From contig NZ_KB893098.1 in the NCBI RefSeq assembly GCF_000373985.1, forward strand, positions 1-29,014: 29,014 bases of DNA, written 5' to 3'. Source of the stretch: Desulfobacter curvatus DSM 3379. GTDB taxonomy: Bacteria; Desulfobacterota; Desulfobacteria; Desulfobacterales; Desulfobacteraceae. The position numbers and the translations under genes are program-made. The notes under the pieces are model-generated. The model was not told the DNA's origin. It was given only the letters and a program-made list of their open reading frames with translations, and ran no database searches. Positions 1 to 7,684 of this stretch are shown one piece after another (position 1 is the stretch's first letter; each line of letters begins with the position of its first letter).

Positions 1-1
1 A

Positions 2-73
2 TTCCACATTGATCAAAATAATGTCTCAAGATTGGTGCAAATCCAACAGGTTGCGTTTGAACATTTTTTATAA
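2..73 (+). CDS. 3' end of an unidentified gene entering from the left edge
   Basis: A short open frame runs in from the window edge and stops at a TAA at 71-73. It encodes about 23 residues, ending VAFEHFL. I cannot assign a family from so little sequence, and the frame may be chance. It is listed because it is the only frame open to the left edge with protein-like composition (FHIDQNNVSRLVQIQQ). Confidence 0.2.
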   Translation, partial: FHIDQNNVSRLVQIQQVAFEHFL

Positions 74-197
74 CTGGCAGTCGCAATGATAGAGCCCTCC
101 TTAACTTAACTGGAAAGACTCTACTTTTTTGTGAAAAAAATCTAGTTTAATTTCAAGTAGTTACGATTGATTATGGTGAATTATATTAAAAAATTGG

Positions 198-464
198 GTG
201 TATGCTCTAAAAATTAGACTTTTTCGACCGATTTTATTGATTTTTAAATTTATAAAATTCAAAATGGGAACAAGCGAAATCCAAGCTAAAGACACGCTAT
301 TTTTGCTTTTTGAAAGGCCGCGTGAAATTATTGTGCAGTTGATTCAGGACCTTCATGCTCTTTTCATGGCTACAACAGAACCCATTAGGCCCGGACGTAA
401 ATTCAAACGGAAACATAAAATCAACAAGCGGGAACACTACATGAATTATAAACCTTGTCGTTAA
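198..464 (+). pseudogene. C-terminal remnant of a DDE (IS4-type?) transposase
   Basis: This 88-codon frame has only a GTG as possible start, no ribosome binding site, and an in-frame stop just upstream at 177-179. The second half (DTLFLLFERPREIIVQL, then TTEPIRPGRKFKRKHK) has the basic ending I associate with IS4-type DDE transposases. The first 25 residues are hydrophobic and look like chance extension. I see no upstream catalytic domain in any frame between 74 and 197, so only the tail of the element survives. The family assignment is from memory of similar tails and is moderate at best. Confidence 0.4.
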
Positions 465-492
465 CTTTATGACATTGACTATTTATTCCCTC

Positions 493-2628
493 TCATACAA
501 AACAGTTATAACATACATTGTCTATGTCTTTTAGTGACTCAATAAATGTATCACTATTCTGAAAGAATACTCCATTTATTTTAAAATATGTATTGATAGT
601 GGTTTCATCATATTCTTGAGATAACAAATCTCTATTTGGCTGAACATAGCTATGACATTTATTTTTAGAAAGAGAAGTCGGAATAGCTATATATATTTTT
701 TTTGCGCCACAGGCTTTTACCATGTCACATACAACTTTCAGCGTTATACCTGTAAATATTGCCTCATCTACAAGCATAATGCTCTTTGCCTTAATTAATG
801 GTTCAATAGGGTAAATCTTTTCTCTAATATACCTTTCTCTTGAGACGATATCTGCAATTTGGAATGTCCTTATCTTTTTGTCCGGCTTTATAAGGCCCTC
901 GACATAAGGCTTTTTTATTCCTTTTGCTAATCCCATCGCATAGTACAAACCAGACGTTGGAACCGGCATAACACAATCTATTTCATCAACCACATTATTC
1001 GGGACGACATTTTTTAACATCTCCCCGAGTTTAAATCTGTAGTTAGCGACATTTCTACCGTAAATCAGTTCGTTTGCTTTGCTTTTATAAAGTAATTTAA
1101 ATGCACAAGACTGCTGGTTGTTCATTATTTGCAGGGCATCTTCTAATTCAGATAGTTGACATTCTTTTTTTATTTTTAATTTTATATTATGAGGTCTATC
1201 TTTTAAGCATGAATCAATATCTTCGTGTATTAGATTTTTATCCAGTTTATAAATTTTTGCTATTTTTTTTGCCCACTCATATTTAGTTGTGGCCCCTTGG
1301 CTTGAAATATGGAGTATGCCTGTTTCTTTTAGATTTTTTTCTATCTCCAATGCGATTTCGTCAATTAATGTGGGGTACCTAATTTGCTTATTATCAAGCC
1401 ATAGTTCCTTATGGGCTTTTAAGTTTTTAATAACTTTTTTGACAAATGTAATCTTGTCCGCTTCATGATTATATCCAAAAATAATAGGTATTCTTATGAT
1501 TAATGAGTTTTTATGCTTTTGTACGATATTTTCTGCTATTACTTTAGTCTCTCCATAATAATTCAAAGGATTTCTTTTGGACTCAAGATCACATTCACAA
1601 CACAATTCTCCATCAAAAACATAATCCGTTGATATGAAGATTAGTTTTATATTCATATCTTTGGATATTTTGCATAGATTTTCTACTAATTCGACATTAA
1701 TCCTTTTCGCCAATGCTTTATTCTTTGTGCAAGTGTCAGGATCGGCAATAGCAGCAGTATGTATTATTGTTGTTGGCTTTTTAATTTTTAAATATGATTC
1801 TAATAGCTCGAAATTTGATAAATCAACATTATCTAAGTACTCTATAGATGATGTGTTTTGTATACCAATACAATTATGGTTTCTTTTAAGTATATGATAT
1901 AATTTATTTCCTAACAATCCAGATGCGCCTGTTACCAGTATTAATTCATCGTCAATATGCAGGTGTTGTTTAATTATGTCATAATCAGTTGCGTTATTGA
2001 TGTCCATAACCAGTTGATCGAACATAATTGCATCAATTTTACAATTTTTTAGGATACCATTTAATGGTATTGAATACCAAGTGTTGTAACCGCCCTGCTC
2101 TATTGCATACATTAAGTCATTAACCGCATGAGGTAAAAGCTTCATAATCCCGGTATAGCAGTATTCAGAATTTTCTATATGCTTACCGATTGCGGTCACG
2201 TTACTAACATCATCAACTAAAACGCCTGTCTCACCATACCTGTTATCTGTTTTTTTAATCGCAAGAACATTTTTATTGTTAAATAACAGTCCCTTTAGAT
2301 CCTCATCATCAAATACAATATCTCCGTCTATGACAACAACTTCATCTTCAATATCTTTCAAACCTAAATACAAACTATATGTATTGTCATAAGTATCAAA
2401 AAATTCATTTTCAATTACTTTTATATCTTCATGTAGGGTATTTTTAACCAGCTCCTTTTTATAACCTAAAATTACAAAAATATTGTTATTCGCAATACCA
2501 AAACTATTCAGAATTCTAATTTGCCGTTCAATAATAGTTTCAGTGCTTAATTTTAATAAACACTTTGGGATATTTAGGTCATCTAATATGTAATTTGATT
2601 TTCCTGCTGCAAGTATCACGATCTTCAT
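493..2628 (-). CDS. Three-domain fusion: nucleotidyltransferase / RmlD-like SDR reductase / PurF-like phosphoribosyltransferase
   Basis: Seen in the sequence (711 aa). Residues 1-225 are a LicC/RfbA-type nucleotidyltransferase: LAAGKS at 6-11, PK at 21-22, metal-binding DGD at 101-103. Residues 228-485 are an extended SDR like dTDP-4-dehydrorhamnose reductase: VTGASGLLG at 232-240, STDYVFDG at 333-340, catalytic Y358xxxK362. Residues 505-711 are a type I phosphoribosyltransferase closest to the C-terminal half of PurF: PVPTSG at 555-560 and PRPP loop LVDEAIFTG at 619-627. Cys508, Cys658, Cys706 and Cys709 align with the four [4Fe-4S] ligands of B. subtilis PurF, as I recall them. PurF's N-terminal glutaminase domain is absent, so glutamine-dependent amidation is unlikely. 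The first domain lacks the Arg of the usual GxGxR loop. The gene is the last of the minus-strand operon, 9 nt after another nucleotidyltransferase. Each domain is clear. The product is unknown; an activated phosphoribosyl or aminoribosyl group for a glycan is only a hypothesis. Confidence 0.85.
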   Translation of the reverse strand: MKIVILAAGKSNYILDDLNIPKCLLKLSTETIIERQIRILNSFGIANNNIFVILGYKKELVKNTLHEDIKVIENEFFDTYDNTYSLYLGLKDIEDEVVVIDGDIVFDDEDLKGLLFNNKNVLAIKKTDNRYGETGVLVDDVSNVTAIGKHIENSEYCYTGIMKLLPHAVNDLMYAIEQGGYNTWYSIPLNGILKNCKIDAIMFDQLVMDINNATDYDIIKQHLHIDDELILVTGASGLLGNKLYHILKRNHNCIGIQNTSSIEYLDNVDLSNFELLESYLKIKKPTTIIHTAAIADPDTCTKNKALAKRINVELVENLCKISKDMNIKLIFISTDYVFDGELCCECDLESKRNPLNYYGETKVIAENIVQKHKNSLIIRIPIIFGYNHEADKITFVKKVIKNLKAHKELWLDNKQIRYPTLIDEIALEIEKNLKETGILHISSQGATTKYEWAKKIAKIYKLDKNLIHEDIDSCLKDRPHNIKLKIKKECQLSELEDALQIMNNQQSCAFKLLYKSKANELIYGRNVANYRFKLGEMLKNVVPNNVVDEIDCVMPVPTSGLYYAMGLAKGIKKPYVEGLIKPDKKIRTFQIADIVSRERYIREKIYPIEPLIKAKSIMLVDEAIFTGITLKVVCDMVKACGAKKIYIAIPTSLSKNKCHSYVQPNRDLLSQEYDETTINTYFKINGVFFQNSDTFIESLKDIDNVCYNCFV

Positions 2629-2637
2629 TTCATACCC

Positions 2638-3321
2638 CTAATGCAAATTAAAAATTTGCTTTGTTTCAACATAATCCTCAATGAAATCGATCTCATGCCA
2701 TTTGCAATTTGTCACTAAATTATAGAATTTATGGTTATTACACAATTTAGTAAGTGCCGATGTATACCATGTTTTTGAATTTCTATCTTCGAGCAAATTT
2801 TTTCTAAAATCTACTATAATTTCTTTGGCGATCTTAAAAATACTAATATATACGTATCCTGTATTTTTATATTGCTTCCCAATAGCTGTTACGACATTAT
2901 TGTCAGATATCTTAATCCCTGTACTTTCATGCAAATCTTCTGATAATTTACTTAACAATACGTTCTTGTGTGGACAATTTATTATCTGTAAAAGTAATTC
3001 TTGTTCAAAGCACAAGTCCCCATCTAAAATAATAACATTTTCATCACAAACACTTTCAAGCGCAAGCCCCAAACTATAAGCATTGTCTTTGACATCAAAC
3101 AGTTCATTAATTATCATATTAGGGCTATCATCAAGAAGCAGCTCATATTTATATCCCCCAACAACATATATATTTTCTTTACTGATTCCCGCTTCCTGCA
3201 GAAGCCTTATCTCTCGGGATAAAACTGTCTCATTGCCGAGTTTTAACAAACATTTCGGCAATCCTTTTGTATACTTTTCTAATCTTTTCCCTCGCCCTGC
3301 AGCTAGTATAATGGCCTTCAT
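2638..3321 (-). CDS. LicC-type sugar/phosphocholine nucleotidyltransferase
   Basis: A 227-residue, single-domain nucleotidyltransferase (NTP_transferase fold) that activates a phosphorylated sugar or small phospho-alcohol with an NTP. It has the intact N-terminal loop LAAGRGKRL (6-14), PK (22-23), the metal-binding LDGD (99-102) and a C-terminal HEIDFIEDY stretch, as in LicC-type CTP:phosphocholine cytidylyltransferases. Its start overlaps the licD stop by 4 nt (ATGA type), so the two are probably translationally coupled, as expected for a cytidylyltransferase feeding a LicD transferase. It resembles the first domain of the downstream fusion protein, which suggests duplication. No choline kinase is present in the window, so the substrate need not be phosphocholine. 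Confidence 0.85.
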   Translation of the reverse strand: MKAIILAAGRGKRLEKYTKGLPKCLLKLGNETVLSREIRLLQEAGISKENIYVVGGYKYELLLDDSPNMIINELFDVKDNAYSLGLALESVCDENVIILDGDLCFEQELLLQIINCPHKNVLLSKLSEDLHESTGIKISDNNVVTAIGKQYKNTGYVYISIFKIAKEIIVDFRKNLLEDRNSKTWYTSALTKLCNNHKFYNLVTNCKWHEIDFIEDYVETKQIFNLH

Positions 3322-4160
3322 TTCTGTTCTTTAATATCTTTTTGGTCATCTTTTAACAATTTAAGCTTTGAGACTGGGTGAACCTTCCTTTTGTCAATGG
3401 GAGGAAATTTCATATAATCACCAAATTCAAATGTTAAAAATTCCTTGTAGTCCCTAATTCCCTTTAATTTTATTCCCTCAAATTCAAATTCTGCTGAATG
3501 TTTAAACCAATCTGAATAATAACCATATGTCTTATTTGGGCATGGCATTAAAACAAAACGGGCACGTTTAAAATTTTTAGAATTAATTTTGTTTATATAT
3601 CGTTCATAATGTTTTAGAATTGTATTTCTTGGAATCAGGTATAAAAGTTTGTACAAACATCTAATACACAAATTATCTTCTGAAAATTTTCCTATCGCAG
3701 ACCATAGAATTTTTCTAATACAAAACAGATGAAAGTTATATACTTTTCTGTGCAAATCGTTATCCGGGGCTTTATCTATGGGAAATACATCTATAAAGAC
3801 TTCTTGACCATAAGGCATATGTTCCTGATTTTTTCTAAGAAATAATGTGTTTTTCCTTCTTATTTTTCCATAACTCCATCTGTACCCTTCGGTGTTTCTA
3901 TAGTCTTGGAAATAAAATCTTGAGGGGTCAAGTTCAACTTTACATACCTTTCTAAATTTTTCATATTCATCTCTAACCATAGCAACATCTGCGTCATCAT
4001 CCCATGGAATGAATCCTCCGTGTCGTATTGCACCGAGTAAAGTACCGCCGATAATATTGTATTTAATATCGCATTTGCTGCATATTCTATCCAATTCTAC
4101 AAGCATCTCTAACTCAATTAGCTGAAGCTTGCGAAGTTGGCGATTGTTTAATTTTGTCAT
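3318..4160 (-). CDS. licD: LicD family phosphotransferase
   Basis: 280 residues, the usual length for a stand-alone LicD protein. LicD-family enzymes transfer phosphocholine or related phospho-groups from a CDP-activated donor onto glycans. The family signature GGTLLGAIRHGGFIPWDDD lies at about 38-56 and includes the acidic cluster expected to bind metal. There is no signal peptide or membrane segment, so it should act in the cytoplasm before export. Its 3' end overlaps the nucleotidyltransferase gene by 4 nt; 64 nt separate it from the upstream radical SAM gene. A second LicD domain occurs in the Glf fusion at 24536-26980, so the region has at least two such transferases. Confidence 0.9.
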   Translation of the reverse strand: MTKLNNRQLRKLQLIELEMLVELDRICSKCDIKYNIIGGTLLGAIRHGGFIPWDDDADVAMVRDEYEKFRKVCKVELDPSRFYFQDYRNTEGYRWSYGKIRRKNTLFLRKNQEHMPYGQEVFIDVFPIDKAPDNDLHRKVYNFHLFCIRKILWSAIGKFSEDNLCIRCLYKLLYLIPRNTILKHYERYINKINSKNFKRARFVLMPCPNKTYGYYSDWFKHSAEFEFEGIKLKGIRDYKEFLTFEFGDYMKFPPIDKRKVHPVSKLKLLKDDQKDIKEQK

Positions 4161-4224
4161 TACGGTTCCGTTTTTTCTCGGGTTTTCGATTGCCCAAATC
4201 TGAAAAATTAGCTAAGGTATTTTT

Positions 4225-5061
4225 TCATGGTAATTTTATACTTTCGGAGTCAGAACCACAGCCAGTGGGAACCCCCCAATAATGGCAATATGAACACAAA
4301 GGTATTTGAGAACGTTGTCCTTTTTTATGAAACTTCAGCCATTTTTTTCTTTTTTCACTATTCCATAATTCAACAATTGATTGATTACGAATATTGCCGA
4401 GGACACCATATCTTTTGGGATCAAATCGAACGCAGATGGAAAAATCCCCGTCCTTATTAATCGCAGGATGATTTAGAAAATCAAGACAGATACCAATTTC
4501 CGGTATTGTAGGAAAACTTCTTCTGTAGTTAAAGCTGCCCATAGGAGAGTGTAATAATCTTCGGGCAATTATAAGGCCTAAATCCTCGTATCTTTTTGAA
4601 TCAACATCTCCGTTTAATCTGGCCACAACTGTGGGCTTTGACTCTCCTTTTAGATCTAAGAAGCGTTTAAGAATAACGAATTGTTCTTCGGCGTCAGGAT
4701 CGTTTTCAATAACTGATACAGCAATAGTGTCCAGATTGTCGATAATTTCATCAGATTTTTCAAGCAGCAGTTTTCCGTTAGTGTCAAACTGGGTAATTTG
4801 ATTTTTGAATAGTCTTATGGCGTCACCAAGATATGGGTATAAAGTCGGTTCTCCATTATTATGCAACTGAACAACAATTCCGGGAGGAATTTGCTTGGCA
4901 ATGGATTCCAAAAGCTTATAATCCATATCTCCATATTTAATTGTCAAGTCCGGATAATCCCGTTCTATTTTACGTCTTCCACACATCCAGCATTTTTTGT
5001 TACATCTGCTGGTAAGTTCAATATTGATTGCTGATAGTCCGGCTAATGAATTCTTTGCCAT
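4225..5061 (-). CDS. Radical SAM protein with SPASM-like C-terminus
   Basis: 278 residues. The [4Fe-4S]/SAM cluster motif CNKKCWMC (Cys20, Cys24, Cys27) follows a first strand INIELTSR. NNGEPTLYP fits the SAM-binding GGEP-like motif. The C-terminal third carries extra cysteines (ICVRFDP, then LCSYCHYWGVPTGC), as in SPASM domains that hold auxiliary iron-sulfur clusters. Radical SAM/SPASM proteins in glycan clusters catalyse dehydrogenations, epimerisations or C-C chemistry, but the substrate cannot be read from sequence. It lies 3 nt downstream of the methyltransferase gene, in the same operon. Confidence 0.85.
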   Translation of the reverse strand: MAKNSLAGLSAINIELTSRCNKKCWMCGRRKIERDYPDLTIKYGDMDYKLLESIAKQIPPGIVVQLHNNGEPTLYPYLGDAIRLFKNQITQFDTNGKLLLEKSDEIIDNLDTIAVSVIENDPDAEEQFVILKRFLDLKGESKPTVVARLNGDVDSKRYEDLGLIIARRLLHSPMGSFNYRRSFPTIPEIGICLDFLNHPAINKDGDFSICVRFDPKRYGVLGNIRNQSIVELWNSEKRKKWLKFHKKGQRSQIPLCSYCHYWGVPTGCGSDSESIKLP

Positions 5062-5064
5062 AAT

Positions 5065-5760
5065 TTATGATTCCTGAGTTGCAGTCGGTTTCATTGCTGA
5101 AGCCAACAACATCATTTCTTTAGAAAAACGGATTAGCTTTGACGATTTTTTCAGTGATTCAGGGCAAATTAAAGCAATCAGAGATGTGACTGGCCAACAC
5201 CAAGGATGGTGCCACAGGAAAGGTAATTGCCTGAATTTTTCACATTCAACATTTGTAAAACCATTGATTTTAAATATGTTTGCCAGCGAAATTTTTGTAA
5301 AAGGTTTTCTATGGGTATGATCATCGTAAAACATTTTGTATATTACTTCCCAGTCAGGAACCATTGTGATTACTACCCCCCCTGGTTTCAAAATTCGGTA
5401 TATTTCTTTAATTAAATTTTCAGGATAATAAAAGTGTTCAAGAACCGATTTTGAAAAAATACAGTCAAAAAACTCATTTTCAAAAGGGATGGGTGCTTTT
5501 GCAAGATCTGTCTGTTTAATTATAGCGTCAGAACAAATATCTTTTGCTTTATCTGACTGATCTACACCATGTCCATTGAGTCCACACCGAATGAATCCTC
5601 GTAAGAAATCACCTCGTCCACAACCAAGATCAAGAAATTTAGCACCTTTTTTCAGCTTAAATCGGTTAGATATATATATAGCTAATTTATCGGGGTATTC
5701 GGTAAACGGTCGATCCTGCTTATTGTATATAACTTCAATATATTTGTTTTCTGAGTCCAT
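5065..5760 (-). CDS. Class I SAM-dependent methyltransferase (Methyltransf_11 type)
   Basis: 231 residues. SAM-binding motif I FLDLGCGRGDF is at 42-52, the acidic motif II Asp lies in HGVDQSD (64-70), and the post-motif region FSKSVLEHFYYPENLIKEI is typical of Methyltransf_11 proteins. Expected to be cytosolic and to methylate a sugar, an intermediate or a small molecule; the acceptor is not identifiable. Only 2 nt separate it from the upstream VOC gene and 3 nt from the following radical SAM gene, so these three genes are probably co-translated and may act on one intermediate. Confidence 0.85.
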   Translation of the reverse strand: MDSENKYIEVIYNKQDRPFTEYPDKLAIYISNRFKLKKGAKFLDLGCGRGDFLRGFIRCGLNGHGVDQSDKAKDICSDAIIKQTDLAKAPIPFENEFFDCIFSKSVLEHFYYPENLIKEIYRILKPGGVVITMVPDWEVIYKMFYDDHTHRKPFTKISLANIFKINGFTNVECEKFRQLPFLWHHPWCWPVTSLIALICPESLKKSSKLIRFSKEMMLLASAMKPTATQES

Positions 5761-5762
5761 TT

Positions 5763-6188
5763 TTATAATAGTTCCACCAGCTCTATGTAGGTTCCTTCAG
5801 GGGCACGGCAAAAAGAGACTTTTGCATAACCGTCCGGAGATACTTCAGGAGCAGAAATAAAATCAACCCCCCTTTTTTTTAAAACTGTATATAGTTCATC
5901 AATATTATCAACAGTAAACGCCAGATGGGTTGGCCCTGATTCAATGATTTCTCTTTTTGTTTTAATATTCGAACTGCCAAAATCAAGAAGTTCGATCATT
6001 TGGCCATCAGGACTTTTCATTTTCAAGGTTGTTAGTGTCGATTTGTTGAGACCAAGAATTTTATCAATAAAAGAACTGTCTTCCAAGACAAGATTAGGGT
6101 CTTTAAAGCCTAAAAGAGTTTCATAAAAATATCTTGACTCTGTGAGATTATTTACCACAATGCCAGTATGACGTATGTTTTTAATCAT
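5763..6188 (-). CDS. VOC (glyoxalase/epimerase fold) metalloprotein
   Basis: 141 residues made of two beta-alpha-beta-beta-beta halves, the vicinal oxygen chelate fold. His7, Glu66, His88 and Glu136 sit where VOC enzymes such as glyoxalase I and methylmalonyl-CoA epimerase place their four metal ligands, so it looks catalytically competent. Its ATG overlaps the SDR stop by one base (TAATG), which implies translational coupling. A VOC enzyme next to an SDR and a NeuA/NeuB pair is not a standard sialic-acid-like pathway gene. An epimerase or isomerase role on a keto-sugar intermediate is possible but unproven. Confidence 0.8.
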   Translation of the reverse strand: MIKNIRHTGIVVNNLTESRYFYETLLGFKDPNLVLEDSSFIDKILGLNKSTLTTLKMKSPDGQMIELLDFGSSNIKTKREIIESGPTHLAFTVDNIDELYTVLKKRGVDFISAPEVSPDGYAKVSFCRAPEGTYIELVELL

Positions 6189-6907
6189 TAAAACATCCTG
6201 TTTAAACGAAATTCATCAGTTATAAGTTCATTATTAAACGAGATGGCGAATATAACATATCTTGCGACTTCTTCAGGGTTTAAAAAATTATCATAATTTT
6301 GCCCTGGAATCTGCTGTCCCATTTCAGTTTTAGTGCCGCTCGGGGATATTGAATACGTCCTGATGTTGTATTCTTTTAATTCTTTCTGGATGGATCTTGA
6401 AAAACCGAGAAGCGCATGTTTGGAGGAACAATAAAGCGAGGTGTCTGGGAATCCATCATAAGCCGAAGAAGAACCAATATTAACGATTCTTCCCCATTTG
6501 TTTTTCATCATATCCAGCGAAAACTCTTTAGTAAAAAGGAAAGGGGCACGTACATGAAGGTTAAAAGTTTTATTATAATCATCAAGGGTTGATTCTGTCA
6601 GGGTTTTGACAGGAAAATGACCAGCACAGTTTATCAGGATATCTACAGATTTAAATTTATTTCTAGTTACTTTAATAATATTGTCAACATCATCCAAAAT
6701 GTTTAAGTCCCCATTTTGATAATGAATTATAATTTCGTTTCCACGGCTTGACAATATATCTTTTTTTAATGTTTCCAACCTTTTTTGATTTCTACCAGTC
6801 AAGAGCAAATTGCATCTGTTTTTTGCAAGTTCATGTGCTATTTGGCTTCCTATCCCTCCCGTTGCACCAGTTATCAAACAGGTTTTGTTAATTAGTATTG
6901 TATGCAT
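6188..6907 (-). CDS. Short-chain dehydrogenase/reductase (PtmA-like context)
   Basis: 239-residue classical SDR: nucleotide-binding TGATGGIG at 13-20, NCAG at 93-96, catalytic Ser146 or Ser147, Tyr159 and Lys163 (YCSSK). RBS AAGGAAG precedes the ATG. In Campylobacter, ptmA (an SDR) sits next to ptmB (a NeuA-type CMP-sugar synthetase) in the legionaminic-acid pathway, and the same gene order is seen here. By context it probably reduces or oxidises a precursor of the nonulosonic-acid-like sugar. The cofactor and exact substrate are not determined. Confidence 0.85.
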   Translation of the reverse strand: MHTILINKTCLITGATGGIGSQIAHELAKNRCNLLLTGRNQKRLETLKKDILSSRGNEIIIHYQNGDLNILDDVDNIIKVTRNKFKSVDILINCAGHFPVKTLTESTLDDYNKTFNLHVRAPFLFTKEFSLDMMKNKWGRIVNIGSSSAYDGFPDTSLYCSSKHALLGFSRSIQKELKEYNIRTYSISPSGTKTEMGQQIPGQNYDNFLNPEEVARYVIFAISFNNELITDEFRLNRMF

Positions 6908-6920
6908 TTTTTTTCTTCCT

Positions 6921-7655
6921 TTATTTCTTTACATCAAACAGCCTGCTTGCAAAATGTGGATTTCTTGATAAAAGAAATTCTAGGTAATGGAAATCTTCAA
7001 TAGTATCAACCTCAGCAGTTTGCGGTGTTACAAAAGGAAAAACTTTATTTCCGAGTAGCCTGCCGTTAGCTAATATAAAAGAAGTCTTATATATGTCCAC
7101 ATAACCATTTGGATCATATGTTGGAGGGAATTCCTGCCTAGCCCGGTTAACTTGATCAAGGTTATACAATCCAGAACACAAGGTTTTATAATAACCGTTT
7201 TCCACTTCCAGAGTTTTGTATGAAGATTGAGACATTAAATGACTTGATCGTAAAGCATTAGCTTCAGTATGATCGAGAAATGTCGAAATCGCTTGTTCGA
7301 TAACGGCCGGTTCACGAAATGGTGTGGTTGCCCGTAGGTGGACGACAATTTGGGGTTGATAGTTATCGTGTTCCTTAAGCCATTGTAGCATATGGTTAAC
7401 CCACTCATAATCCGTATTGTTATCTCCGGATAATTCAGGGGGTCTTAGAAACGGGACTTCAGCACCATAAGCCTGTGAGACTTGGGCATATTGTTCTGAA
7501 TCCGTGGAGACAAGAATCCGATCAAACTTTGGGATCAACTTGGCCGCAGCAATACTGTATGCAATCAGGGGGTGGTCACCGAGGGGGCGGATATTCTTAT
7601 CAACTAAAGCTTTAGATCCAGATCGTGCAGGAATGGCGACGATTATACCTGACAT
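6921..7655 (-). CDS. neuA: CMP-nonulosonic acid (acylneuraminate) cytidylyltransferase
   Basis: 244 residues from the chosen ATG, which has an excellent AGGAGG ribosome binding site at 7662-7667. A start further upstream would add 16 residues and overlap neuB. The N-terminal IPARSGSKALVDKNI is the CTP-binding signature of the acylneuraminate cytidylyltransferase family (usual IPARGGSKGIPRKNI). LVSTDSEQYA and LRATTPFREP are also characteristic. It activates a sialic, legionaminic, pseudaminic or related acid as its CMP derivative. It follows neuB by 29 nt. Which acid is made cannot be told, because the earlier pathway enzymes are not in the window. Confidence 0.9.
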   Translation of the reverse strand: MSGIIVAIPARSGSKALVDKNIRPLGDHPLIAYSIAAAKLIPKFDRILVSTDSEQYAQVSQAYGAEVPFLRPPELSGDNNTDYEWVNHMLQWLKEHDNYQPQIVVHLRATTPFREPAVIEQAISTFLDHTEANALRSSHLMSQSSYKTLEVENGYYKTLCSGLYNLDQVNRARQEFPPTYDPNGYVDIYKTSFILANGRLLGNKVFPFVTPQTAEVDTIEDFHYLEFLLSRNPHFASRLFDVKK

Positions 7656-7684
7656 ATTAATCCTCCTATTTTGCGATACAATTA

